From Brachycybe producta (taxonomy: Eukaryota; Arthropoda; Diplopoda; Playtdesmida; Andrognathidae), in the NCBI GenBank assembly GCA_036925085.1, contig JAUPFP010000008.1, positions 4,613,277 to 4,677,276 on the forward strand: a stretch of DNA of 64,000 bases, given 5' to 3'. A model generated the notes under the pieces. That model saw only the letters and a list, made by a program, of their open reading frames with translations, was not told the DNA's origin and did no database searches. A program made the position numbers and the translations under genes. This document shows, piece after piece, positions 50,901 through 62,225 of this stretch. Numbering within the stretch: the stretch's first letter is position 1; each line of letters starts with the position of its first letter.

Positions 50901-53900
50901 TTTTTTATATTTTCTTTTTCTTCAGGGAAAATGCTGTAAACCATTGTGTAAAGTGCCAAGAGATCTAACTGCATCGGAACTTACGTTCTACAAGCAGTTT
51001 CTAACTGAATTTGATGTGGGTATTCGTTTTCAAAGCGAATCTCTTGATCCTGTTTCAAATGCTTTGTCTTTGGATTCGGAACGTCAAAGTGTGATGGACG
51101 TTGAAACTCCAGCAGTTCGAACTAACAAAGTTAGCAAAGTTTCCAATGATGATTTGCAAAGTATTCTGTCTTGTATCGGTCTTTTCAAGAGTGATTCTAG
51201 TGGTAGTGGTAGTGGTGGTGGTGTTGATATTGGAGACCAGAGTACAAGTGGATTTAGTGATGTCACGATGCAAGAATGTGGTAGTTCAGTTCGAAATTGT
51301 TGTTCTCAACATGAAGGCGGCGTGTGTCACACTTGCAAGACGTTCAGAAACTCTCGTCTTCTAGACGATATAAAGGAGTCGATGAAAGACAGAAAGCAAG
51401 TTGATCAATTTATTCAGTCGTTTGACTTTGCAAAGAATTACGAAGACAATTCTCAGTATACTAAAAATACCGTGCCATTTGTTAAATTGGCCTATCCCGA
51501 AATGAATTCCGATCGTTTCGTTCGCTACCAAGAACCACTTTACAGTAGAGACAATCCAGTGTGCAGGTAGTGAATAGTTTGACCATAAGATTTTTCTTGA
51601 CTTGGTTTCATGGAATATTTTGTTTTGTTTTTTTGAGAACAAAGATATTAGAAAGCCTCGATCGATTGTTTGAGAAGGAGCAAATTGAACAAAAAGTTGT
51701 CTATGATTATGATGCCATGATCGTAGCTCAAGGTCCAAAGAAAGATAGCTTCGAAAAATTGACAAACAACGATCCATCTCGGCTTGGAAAAGTAGATGGA
51801 CCGGAGGGTTGCTTGGAGTTTGAGTCCAGATTTGAATGTGGCAATTTACGAAAGGCGACTATGGTTATTACAATGATTTAATTATGAGGCTATTTTATTT
51901 TTTCTGATCATGTGCAATTTTTTTGTATTTTGTACTTGAACTTTTAAAAAAGTCGCTATGACTGGACCAGTCACATTGGAGTGATTATACATACTTGTGC
52001 AGTGTATTAATTACACTTTGCGGCACCCATGCAAACTTTTGAATCGCTGTATAAAGGCAAACATTTTTATGAGACAAAAACGAGGTTATATTTAAATTGA
52101 CGAGTGCCCCGTTATCCGAGGATTATATTGAACATATAATTAACGTAAATCTAAATGGGTAATTGACAGTATAGTGACGTACTTGAAATTGAAAATGAAA
52201 ACCTTAAACCTAAACACCATAAAAACTGCATGTGATCGAAAAAAATAATGTAGTTGTTTTTTTAAAAACAAAGAATCTGTTTCGCTTAATCGTAAAAGAT
52301 AGGAGCGCACGCTTACGAACTCATCTTAAATCCCGATGTGAACAGTGATCATCATTATCAGTGGTTCTATTTCGAAGTGAGCAACATGGAAGCAGGAATA
52401 CCATATTTGTTCTATATTGTTAACTGTGAAAAAGGAACGTCACAGTTCAGTTATGGTATATAGAATCAAATATAATTATTATAAATATCTTAATCGACAC
52501 TTGAATTTATTTTACTTTCCAAATTTAGGAATGAAACCGTTGTTATATTCTGTGAAAGAAGCTGTTATGGGTCGTCCCGGTTGGACACGATGCGGCACAG
52601 ATATTTGTTACTATCGCAATCATTACAGTTGTCTTCCTGGTTCAAAGGGTAGATCTTACTTCACTGCTCATTTTACCGTCGTCTTTCAACATTCGTATGA
52701 TGTTTGCTACTTTGCGTATCATTATCCATATTCTTACACTTTGCTGAAGGTTATTTGAACATAATTTCTTGGGAGTTCTTTGTTTTAAGTTTATTATTTT
52801 GATTTATTTTCAGAATCATATGCAATTGTGGGATAGCTGTCACAACCGAAAGAATGTCTACTATTGTCGGCAAGTTTTGTGCCACACTCTGAGCCAGAAC
52901 GATGTTCCCATTTTGACGATAACATCTGCGAATCCTTGCGATGTGGCCAAGAGATCGATCGTGTTCTTATCTGCTAGAGTACATCCGGGTGAAACAAACT
53001 CTAGTTGGGTTATGAAAGGTACGGCTAAGTGGCAGTTGAATATGAGCCGTTTGTGGGTAGAATATTAATTATAAATGTGATTTTATCTCTTGTAAGGAAC
53101 TATCGACTTCTTGTTAAGCGACAAGCCGTCGGCCGAGACGCTACGAGAGACTACGATATTCAAAATCATTCCCATGTTGAATCCAGATGGAGTAATCAAT
53201 GGATGGTACAGAAATTCGTACTTTTATATATATATTTTTTTCATGTAAGCAACGTTATTATTTTTAATAGCCATCGTTGTTCACTGAGCGCCGAAGATCT
53301 GAATCGTTGTTGGTTGGATCCGTCACCAAGCGTACAACCGACAGTTTATCACACAAAGACACTTCTTGTAGCTTTAAAACAATTGGGAAAACTACCATTT
53401 GTATTTTGCGACTATCATGGTCATTCTCGCCGTAAGAATGTGTTCCTTTTCGGTTGTGATGGTCAATATAGTTGGTCTTTAAGTGACAGGCAGAGAAGCG
53501 ATGTTCATATTGAGGTATATCAGAAGATTATTTTTGGGCAAGAATGGGACAATGATGATCTTTATTATATATAAAAATTAAGAAATGACATAAGTGTTTT
53601 AAAAATTAAAATATTTAATAATTTTAAATTTTAAACTTTTAGTTTAAAAATATTTAGGCCTTGTAAGAAAAGAAACTATCGTTAATGCTGTCCACACATT
53701 AGCAAGAAAGCAAGAGTACAGAAGTAAATAAGAAATATACAACCTACATACGTCATAATATTTTCTTTTCATTCAAGGCTTATAATAAAAAAAAATCGTA
53801 TAAATGCCAAATTACCCCAATTAATTATTCAAATTAAATTTAGTAATTGTATCGAAATCTTTGGCAATTGAAATTGATTGTCAGCCATTTATGAACTTTA

Positions 53901-54496
53901 AATAATAAAGTTGAGTCTTCTAAAATTCACTTTTCAGGTGTTGCCAAAGATACTTAATCAATTAGCTCCTGCGTTCAGCATCCTAAATTGCAGTTTTACA
54001 ATCGAACAGAATCGAGAGTCGACAGCTAGAGTTACTATTTGGCGTCAACTTGGTGTACAGTTCAGTTATACGATGGAGAGCAGTTATTGCGGCTGTGATC
54101 AAGGACCGTATAAGGTTAACTGATTGCACGTTTTATAACATTCAAAATCGGATTTATAGTAAAATTAATTTGATTGTTTCAGGATTATCACATCGGTATT
54201 TCACAACTTTTGGAGATGGGTTTTAAATTTTGCCAAGGAATTCAATACCTTCAAGAAAAGCTTAAAACCGTTAAAGAAAACCGGTAACTGTTGTGTCAAA
54301 TAGTCGACATATGTTGTAGATTTTTCCATAAAAAGATTTTTTATTTGCAAGTTTATTCGGCAGAGCGAAACAAAGTAAAATTTCATTGGAAGAAGACCTG
54401 TTTAAAACAGAACAATTTGTCGGTCGAGCTGATGCATGCGAAATTAAATCCAATTACTGTGTCCATTTAGTTAATAATACCTCGAGTGATGCCTAA
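47946..54496 (+). CDS. AGTPBP1: Cytosolic carboxypeptidase 1 (tubulin deglutamylase)
   Basis: Twenty GT-AG exons: 47946-48043, 48239-48366, 48683-48735, 48811-48883, 49310-49456, 49528-49659, 49731-49859, 49924-50067, 50129-50359, 50434-50519, 50926-51566, 51638-51863, 52299-52455, 52529-52749, 52814-53018, 53097-53205, 53271-53514, 53938-54114, 54183-54283, 54352-54496; 1148 aa (human 1226). It removes glutamates from tubulin side chains and tails. N-terminal half: armadillo-like helices (exons 2-9) and an acidic serine-rich linker. C-terminal M14 peptidase: N-domain [35 protein letters not shown]; zinc ligands in [10 protein letters not shown] and [25 protein letters not shown]; catalytic Glu in [13 protein letters not shown]. 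The usual Asn of GNHR reads Cys across the exon 16/17 junction. It is a ciliary/neuronal enzyme, like CFAP161 a microtubule protein. Confidence 0.95.
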
Positions 54497-55408
54497 TAAT
54501 GATGTTTTTTTCTTCTTCTCTTATCTACTAATAACTATGCTAATTAGCTGTCGAGATTTTTCTACTCATCTTTTTGAAATTTTTACTATTATAAATTATA
54601 AACAGCCTCCTATTTAATAATTACTCTTTTTCTACCGTATAAAGTTATGCTAATAATTAGGATTATTCTCCAATAGATCTAGTCATTATTACAAAATAAT
54701 AACTTTGCGTTTTGAAAACAACTTTTAAGAAAATTCTCCATTTTAGCAAAAAAAAAACCGTTGATGTTTTTTTTACAAACTTTTTTAAAAACAATTTCCG
54801 TTGTTTCTTAAATTTATTTTCTGAACTCAAAAGCTAGTTTTCTAGTCACGTGTTTACTTTTAAGCCTGCTTAAATTGTTCAATATCAAATTTCAACACAA
54901 GCTAAGTAGAATTTAATTGTAGTTGATTCAAAATGACACGCTAGACTTAATTTTTCTTCTTTACTAAAATGGCAATTTAACTAAGCACAATGGGAAACAT
55001 ACTTTATTACTTGTCCCTTTTCAATCTGCATTTAATTAGTATCAGGATTAATGAAATTATTCCCGCCTCCCTGATTATTACAGAAGTGTTACATAACATT
55101 TTTACATTATTATCACGTAAAAAAATTTTTTAAATTTCTGCTTGAAGCAAAAATTAAACAATTGTTTTATTTCAGACTTTTTATTTTGCTGTATATTTAA
55201 GTAGTTTCACTGGATAGTCTGGACCTCCATCACTACAAAATGTGTAAAATTGTTGGATATTGTGTAGTCATTTCATACAATTCAGAAATTGAAAACACTT
55301 TTGAGTCATTTTTAATCATCTTTATTTTGAACAAAATGAATACACACTGAAATATATAATAGCATTTACAAATGGAGTGTTTGTTGTCAATTAATGGTAA
55401 ACCAAACG
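54497..55408. other. Convergent 3' intergenic region
   Basis: About 900 AT-rich bases between the stop codons of AGTPBP1 and SNRNP27. Nothing recognised apart from possible polyadenylation signals for both strands. Confidence 0.6.
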
Positions 55409-56455
55409 TTAAGCTACAAAATCGAGTGGCCGATTGAAACCGCCCTTTCTGTTCATATATTGTCTATGTATAATCAGGTAAAAAATAGAAGAAATTAGTG
55501 TTTCCATTTTCAAGACAAATAATTTTGTTTCAAAGAGACCTGTATTTCCGTTTGTGGATCGTATTCACGGCAGATGAATTGTTTCCAACGACGTGTTTTC
55601 CTTTAGTCGAATCGAATGAACCGAAACCCATTAGAGTGATCATTTCTACTTCTTCTGCCGATTTCCCTTCCAAATCCGCCTCTGAAAATGAATGATTTTC
55701 AGAAAATTATACGTAACGGGCAAAAAATAGATTTACGAAAGAAAACCTGTAATCTGAGGCTTGCTTGTAAGTTGAGAGATACTTTTAGATTCTTTGACTC
55801 CGTTTCTATCCTTAGATCTAGTATAAAAATTTTCAATTCCTCATTAAGCGACGTTTATTATTTACGCCATTATATTATATATTTTACAAAGAACGGTCGT
55901 TTGAGAGGCTTTTGGTCCGAGACCTCGTACGACGTCTCCTCGGAGAACGAGATCTCGATCTACGACGTCTAGAAGGTGGTGGGGGAGGAGACCGACTTCG
56001 ACTTCTTTGTCTCCGTTCTTCAAACATGAGAAATAAAGGCACAAAAAATGAACCACAAAACTAACGTGCATATAATTTTTTTGAAATTCTATCGATTAAC
56101 AGCCACCTAGCCTCTATTTCTCGCCTTCAACGCAACATATATAACAACTTCACAGCTTTAGCTTAGAGGCTATCAGCTCCTACTCGAAAGAATACCTTGA
56201 TTTTATTTAATTAGTTGACTACCTAATTTTCTTCTTTCCTTATCTCTTGAACGACTTCTCCTCCTTTCTGAAATACAAAATAATATCGACATAAAATATG
56301 CTGTTTTCGAAATAGAAACACAAAATGAAATTGATCTGATTCCTGTTTAATGACGGCCCTATACTCTTGACGTAGTAGTTAGTACCTACGATACCTTTTC
56401 CATGTTTCCTACGTCGATATTCGGGTGATCTTGAACGACTTCGACTTCCAACCAT
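55409..56455 (-). CDS. SNRNP27: U4/U6.U5 tri-snRNP 27 kDa protein
   Basis: Six exons, all GT-AG: 56395-56455, 56223-56267, 55888-56017, 55747-55817, 55540-55681, 55409-55463; 167 aa (human 155). A spliceosome component that helps tri-snRNP and 5' splice-site handling. Seen: an N-terminal RS region ([38 protein letters not shown]), then the conserved C-terminal domain [34 protein letters not shown] and [20 protein letters not shown] at the very end, near-identical to vertebrates. The start ATG (56455) gives the family-typical MxxSRSRSR. Variants of this protein change 5' splice-site choice in nematodes, which is of interest because this window has non-GT donors. It lies head-to-head with TIM44. 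Confidence 0.95.
56098..56190. repeat. Repeat family C, copy 3, in SNRNP27 intron 2
   Basis: AACAGCCACCTAGCCTCTAT at the left and GCTTAGAGGCTATCAGCTCC at the right; same termini as at 27470 and 41574. Confidence 0.65.
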
Positions 56456-56582
56456 TATCACAGCTTTATTTTTATTTGTAATTCTGTTCAAATTTGAGCA
56501 GAATATTTCACAAATGAACAAAAAGAATCTTTGAAAAAAGTTTTGTTTCTTTTCCGCTTGGTGGCGCTTTTTCTCTTTCAAG
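56456..56582. promoter_or_regulatory. Bidirectional promoter of SNRNP27 and TIM44
   Basis: Only 127 bases separate the two start codons. The stretch has no TATA box in a sensible place and ends in CTTTTTCTCTTTCAAG, a pyrimidine-rich initiator-like tract, just before the TIM44 ATG. Both 5' UTRs must be short or overlap the other gene. Confidence 0.6.
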
Positions 56583-56590
56583 ATGGCGGC
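56579..56590 (+). promoter_or_regulatory. TISU / YY1 element covering the TIM44 start codon
   Basis: CAAGATGGCGGC is a full match to the TISU consensus SAASATGGCGGC and to the YY1 site. In mammals TISU directs start-codon choice on very short 5' UTRs and is enriched in mitochondrial genes. The ATG (56583) is the deduced TIM44 start. Confidence 0.75.
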
Positions 56591-59500
56591 GCCCATGATC
56601 ATACGTTTTCCGAGACGTCTGCTATTTACGGTTGTTTTTTTCACTAATTTCACTTCAATTCAATTGTTTTATCCTATTGAATTTGTTATTTTTATGTTTG
56701 TCTTTATGTTTGTCTTATTTTTCTGTTAAAATGGTACATTTTGTGTTTGTGTTAAGTTTATCTTTTAGATGCGTTGACGATCCACGCGCATGACCCGTTT
56801 TCATTTCGATTTGGAGCCGCGTAGACTATAGCTATTAATGTATGAGCTCGTACTACGTTTTCGCGCTTTCCGTGGAACGTAAATGGATGGCTTCACGCAG
56901 TGTCGCAGACCACTTTGTGGTGCGGCTTGCTACACACGTGCCATAACTGAAAACAGTGGCCAGCTTTGAATGTTGGTCACTGGTATGACCTTGATCATCA
57001 TAGTCACTGACAAACAGACGGTGGTCGCCACTTGTGGCCGGGCTCAACCACTCATAGCTACCGTAGTGAAATACAAAAACAGTGGCTCGTGTGACCACCC
57101 TTATCCTAATGCAATGATTTGCTAAAAGGGTGAAGCAGGAATATATCTCCGGAAATTTAACTTTTAACCTTGCGGCTCCAAATCCCTAATCGAAAGAGTG
57201 CATTGTAATTTATATTTGAGCGAAACTAATTGTTCTGTTGTCCTTTTCTATGTGTATTTATGTGTCATATGTTGTCTTGTACAATACAGGTAGCAAGAAA
57301 CAATGGAAACAGACATCTTTGTACACATTCAGACCGTATTTGTAAAGTTCATTTTTTATTAAGAAATGGCGTTTTTAAGGTAAACATTTTTTCAAACTCA
57401 TAAGATCTTAGGATTGTAGACAGAATGAGTAATCTTTTTTTTAGGTTTCTGATCGGGGGTTCGCATCTCCGCCTCAAAGGAAGACGTTCTTGGGCCAGTT
57501 TATCGATAATATTCGTCAGGACATAACAAAGAACAAGGAAATGAAGGAAAGTTTAAAGAAGTTTCGTGAGGAGGCCGAGAAATTAGAACAATCGGATGCG
57601 CTAAAGAAAGCTCGCAAGCGATACGTGAGGATTTAATTGTTTGATTTCGTTGTTGTGACTATATAATATATGGTCTAAGCTAAATCGATAATTTGAATGC
57701 GAGATCATTCGGTTTGTAGCATACTTTGGAATCTGAAACAGCAAAAAGTTCGGCTGTTATCAAAGAAAAACTAGAGGAGCTTAAAGAAAAGCTACAAGAG
57801 GTTTGTTAGTGAGTGTTTCGTTGCCTCAATCCACGTATTTTTGCAATTGAATTTTGTGATTTATTTTCTCGTTTCGTAGACTCTTGAGGAAGCGCAGAAG
57901 ACTGAGATTGCAAAGAAGGCGAGTCAGATCTCCAGTGAGTTTTCTAAATCTGCCAAAGAAGCTGCAGAAGCGGTTTCAGAAAAAACTGAATCTCTTGGCA
58001 AAAGTGGTGCTTTCAAGACGTTGTCACAGGTTTAAATAACTAACCCTTCGTAATTAACAATCTGTTAAAAGAAACTATTTTTTTCATAAAAAGGGAGTCA
58101 AAGCAGTTAAACATGAAATAGATGAAAGCAATTTAGTCAAATCCGGTGTCTATAAATCACCAGGTGAACTAATTGTTTCTACATTTTGAATGAATTGTAA
58201 TCATTCGTGTATGTGTTAAAAACAGAAAAGTTACGCCGTAGGGTCGAAAAGATCGTTAACGAACAGGATCAGGAAATAACTGCAAACACGCAAGTATTTT
58301 TAAATTTGTTTTCTTTGTATTTCACGTCGATTGGTAAAATGTCTTCGTTATTTAGTGAAGCGACAGGAGTCGAGTTACATAAAGACTCGCGGTGGAGTCA
58401 AAGTTGGCAGAATTTTAAAGATAACAACGCTTATGTGAACAGTTTAGTTTCAGTGACTGTTTAACAACTTCATTCAGTTTCTGAGTGTGAAGTTCTGTTC
58501 TTTTAATAGAAGTATTTCACTGGAAAATGAAGTATGACGAGAGCGATAATCCGGTCGTTCGTGCGTCGAGAGCTATCACGGACAAAGTTTCGGACATAAT
58601 AGGTCCAAGGAATGGATTTGTCGATAGTATTATTTAATTTTCATTGTCCATTCTTCTTCGTTTATAGGTGGTATGTTTCAAAAAACAGAATTATCCGAAG
58701 TTCTAACAGAAATCTGCAAAATGGATCCGAATTTTAACAAAGAAGCATTCCTGAAAGAGTGCGAGACCGAAATTATTCCAAACATTTTGGAGGTGATTTT
58801 TTTGCTTTTCTTGTATTTTTTGACAAGTGTTTTGACGTATTTTGTTTTTACTTTGGTACAGGCTCTCGTTAGAGGTGAACTGGCTATACTTCAAGATTGG
58901 TGCCACGAAGCGGCAAGTGTCTGTTTCAAAGATCATCTAACGAATCTTTGAATGTTAACGTTATGTTTGTGTTACGTTGCAGCCTTTTAATACTTTAGCT
59001 GTGCCAATAAGACAAGCTCAAAGTATGGGTTGTAAGATAGAATCAAAAGTGCTCGACATCGGTATCGTAGATGTATGTTTTCCAACTATTTGTTTCTTTC
59101 GATATGACGACAGTACATTTGTTTTCTTAGCTCACGATGGGAAAAATGATGGAACAAGGCCCTGTTTTGCTTATTAGTTTTCAAACGCAACAGATTATGG
59201 TCGTAAGGAATTCTAGTGGCGAAGTCGTAGAAGGAGATCCGGTGAGATTACATTGTTCATGATTCTACAATTATGTCGCCTTTGTAGTCGACCATTTAGC
59301 AATCACGTCCTTCAGAATTCTCAAATTCAAGAAGAACGTGGTCAACAAATGGCAACTTTGAATTAGGAATTGCTTTTTATGTTTAAATAAAGTTTACATA
59401 AAATACACAATAACAGTTGTGCCAAGTGTGTAATAATATGATAAAAATTTAAAACGTGTAAAATGCACAAATTGCATAATTTGTTCAAAAGTTTTGCATT

Positions 59501-60074
59501 TTTCACAAGTTACAAAAAGCTTTGAAACATGCAAAAGATATACGAGAATTTCCCAAATTCAAAAAATGGAAAAAAAATTTTTTTCTTTCTTTTTTTCAAC
59601 AAAAATCGGTAAAAATTTCAACATTTTTATATGCCTACGGGTACGATCGCACAAAGATTTAAAAATTTGTAAAATTAGAAGTTATTTTGACTTCTAAAAC
59701 AATTAAAATAAAATAATGCTAAAATATTATTAAAGGTTAACACATTTAATTAGTTGTGTTTTTGCCATTTAAGATATATTTTTATTTACATAAAATATGC
59801 AATTTTAACTATTGTATATTATACATTTTTTTGGTTTATTTTCTATTTGCATAAAACGCATAATTTCTAAAAACGCATTTTTGAATTTACTTAATTTATG
59901 CTATTATTTACGTAAAAGTTGTTGCCTTAATAATCATGTTTTGTAAAATTTCAGGACAAAGTGGTACGTGTGTTCTATGTGTGGGCTCTGTGTCGTGACC
60001 AGACAGAACTTGATCCTAAAGCTGCTTGGAAACTAATGGACTTATCGGCAAGTACGAGTAAGCAGTGGTTATGA
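56583..60074 (+). CDS. TIMM44: Mitochondrial import inner membrane translocase subunit TIM44
   Basis: Fourteen exons: 56583-56630, 57290-57379, 57445-57624, 57720-57800, 57880-58029, 58094-58163, 58226-58289, 58356-58441, 58510-58602, 58668-58792, 58862-58912, 58983-59072, 59131-59241, 59955-60074; 452 aa, the human length. It anchors mtHsp70 to the TIM23 channel on the matrix side. Seen: presequence MAAPMIIRFPRRLLFT followed by basic residues; FIDNIRQDITKNKEMKESLK (human LLDNVKQELAKNKEMKES); GVKAVKHEIDES; LHKDSRWSQSW; KMKYDESDNPVVRASRAITD; then the lipid-binding Tim44 C-domain with MGKMMEQGPVLLISFQ, GEVVEGDPDKVVRVFYVWAL and CRDQTELDPKAAWKLMD. Introns 7 (AC|GCAAGT) and 11 (GCG|GCAAGT) are GC-AG; the alignments close exactly only with these donors. 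Confidence 0.96.
56890..57105. repeat. Repeat family D relative in TIM44 intron 1
   Basis: CACGCAGTGTCGCAGACCAC at the left; GCCACTTGTGG, CAACCACTCATAGC and GTGGCTCGTGTGACC at the right, complementary in patches. Diverged hairpin. Confidence 0.5.
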
Positions 60075-60231
60075 TGAAGTTTTGTGTTTGTATTGATCAT
60101 CTGATTCATCTCCCTAAAATTCCTTAAGGTTGTTGAGATAATTAAAAAAGAAAAGAATTCTTGATTTAGTATAATAAATTGCAATTTTATTTCAAAAAAA
60201 TACATTTGGTTTAGAAATGTAATCAAATGAT
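60075..60231. terminator. Convergent polyadenylation region of TIM44 and C9orf85
   Basis: Only 157 bases separate the two stop codons. AATAAA on the plus strand near 60172 and TTTATT (AATAAA on the minus strand) near 60187 face each other, so the 3' UTRs must overlap or abut. Confidence 0.6.
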
Positions 60232-61147
60232 TCATGAGTCATTGCCTTCCGATTCGTCATCGGAGCTTAGGTCATCTAGAAAACTATCGAAGTCGTCCTC
60301 GTCACAATCATCCTCCTCCTCGTCGTCCTTCTTTCTACAAGAAGCCTGCAACTCTTTCAGTAATGTATTTGGATCCTTTTCTCCTCCACCCTTCTCTATA
60401 TATCTCAGTAAAGTTCCTTTAAAAAAACATATGAAGTTATTTATACCATGAAACGAAATTCTCTTGTCAGTTCTTACTTCTTTTACGTTCTGGTAGCTTC
60501 TTCACCTGTTTGTCAAAATCTCGCTTCTCACGACTCTGTTCTTTTTCTGACGGTTTTGGGCTGAAACAACGAAATTAAAGCACGTTTTAAAATTTAAATA
60601 CCCTTAAACTTTAGCTATCCTGTCTTCACGAACAAAATTAGGAAAAACATTACAAGTGTTTTACTCGTCTGACGAGTAAAACATGTTAAGCAATTCGCGT
60701 TGAAGTAAAAATTGTAATGAATTTTGAATTTTTGATTAATATGTTACATACGCAATAATATCGTCGCCATTCTGTCCACATTTTGCACAAACTCCACTTT
60801 GTTGAGCGCAGGGGAGACAAATGACGTTATAAGCCTGATGAATTGTCTTCTGTTCACACCTAGTGCTGAGAAAAACACGGGTGTTTGTTTCAATTTAGTA
60901 GCACGTCATGTAATATTTACAGGCACTGAATTTCTTACCATTTCTTGGGTACCGTTAGTGGTTTATACTTTTTGTATTTTATTTTCCATTCAATAATGTC
61001 TTTGCATCTTAAACAGACACCAGAAATGTCCAAGCTGTTGATCTCTTTAATTTTTATTGTTTTGTCGTGAAGATCATTCTTAAATGCAGTCTTGTTTTGA
61101 TGTCTTTGAGGGCGAGTTCTTTGAAAATTACCCTTTTGCGAACTCAT
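60232..61147 (-). CDS. C9orf85: C9orf85 homologue (uncharacterised conserved protein)
   Basis: Four GT-AG exons: 60939-61147, 60752-60865, 60478-60560, 60232-60416; 196 aa. Human C9orf85 starts MSSQKGNVARSRPQKHQN and this one MSSQKGNFQRTRPQRHQN. Seen: GVCLRCKDIIEWKIKYKKYK, then Cys pairs KKCTRCEQKT, VICLPCA and GVCAKCGQNGDD, four CxxC-type pairs that could bind zinc; a basic helix (EQSREKRDFDKQVKKLPERK); LLRYIEKGGG; and an acidic tail (EEEDDCDEDDFDSFLDDLSSDD). Function unknown in any species; the shape resembles small nuclear or ribosome-biogenesis zinc proteins, which is inference. Intron 2 carries a 27-base palindrome. The start lies in TTCGCAAAAGG-rich promoter DNA about 600 bases from the next gene. 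Confidence 0.93.
60657..60683. repeat. 27-base perfect palindrome (13-1-13) in C9orf85 intron 2
   Basis: TGTTTTACTCGTC, one T, then GACGAGTAAAACA, next to a fragment of repeat family E. Same arm and loop size as the hairpin at 38729 but no clear flanking direct repeat. Confidence 0.85.
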
Positions 61148-62225
61148 TTTAGTTTTTTATTTTTTTTTTTAATAAAAAAAGAGCGTTCAGAGCTACATTC
61201 AAGACTACAGTGATTGAACGATCCGAGCGCTTGGAACAAACATGGCCGCGCTCTGCCAAAACAAAAAAAAAACATTAGCCGCCGCCGATTATAAATTACT
61301 GAAGTTTTGCCAAGGGGGACGACATAGAATAAAATTATGTACATAGATTCAAGCATTTGTTGTTACTTTATAATAGCATTTTGTGGGATATCCAGAATAT
61401 AATTGAATTATGAAAATTAATGATAAAATGTTGATAAAATGTAAAACAGTTTGCAATAATGTACGAGATTTATCCTCGTGTGTCGCCGTCCTTGAAAGTT
61501 TTGCTTTGAATCGGGGGCTAGGTTCAAGGCTAGGGTTATGGTTAATTTTATATAAATAATATGAAAAAAAGTCAATAAAATATTTATAATGAAAACAAAA
61601 CATAAATAACTAATTTTAAATAAACGTCATTAATGTTTAAGATTATATTTAAATTTTATATTTTCATTGTGATTTTTTTGTGTTGGAAGTGACGTCAACG
61701 TTGGCGTATTTTGTGCGGGACTACAATTACAAATGAAGCTGCGAAGTAGTAGTTTTTGGCGAAGTTTTTCTTTCTAGAAAACGTGTTTTTTCAGGTAAGA
61801 AAGCTAGAAATACTCAAGAAAACAATAAAAGAAATTGCTCTGATTAATGTGGGTGATGTGGGTCGAGTGTGAATTGTTTAAAAATAGTAGATAAGGAAAC
61901 AAATTCAGATTTGGCGGCAAAATAAAGCGACCGTTTTTTCGCTTCCCTCCATTGTTGTTTCAACATAATATTAATAACATGCATTTTCAGACGTTTTTCT
62001 CCTAAATTACACTCGTTATTAGGCGAGTATCTATTATTTTTAATTGGTTTTGTAAAATTTCACCTGCATTTGTTCAGAAATGCGTTTTTGACGTTGAAAA
62101 GTGAAGAGGAGTTAGTTTCAAAACCGCATTTCTTATTTAACCCTTTGAATTTTTCATATTTGTTTATTTGATTCTAATGTGTTTTTGTTTTTTTAAAGGT
62201 GTTATTTTCCTAGGGTTTTGCATCC
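61148..62225. promoter_or_regulatory. Divergent C9orf85/PWWP promoter region with family-G repeat and a 5' UTR exon
   Basis: About 1.1 kb. Family-G repeat at about 61250-61510 (TACGAGATTTATCCTCGTGT, GGGGGACGACATAG). A likely non-coding first exon of the PWWP gene ends at 61794 with a strong donor (TTCAG|GTAAGA), and an acceptor lies at about 62198-62208, upstream of the ATG. ACATGGCCGCG near 61240 is a weak YY1-like word on the C9orf85 side. Confidence 0.5.
61250..61510. repeat. Repeat family G, third copy
   Basis: CAAGGGGGACGACATAG near 61312 and GTACGAGATTTATCCTCGTG near 61459, as in the pair at 13380-13915. Confidence 0.55.

Noticed and set aside
56240-56653. 137-codon minus-strand frame read as one exon
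   Set aside because: It runs through the SNRNP27 promoter and intron 1; only 56395-56455 is coding, as shown by the conserved start and donor.
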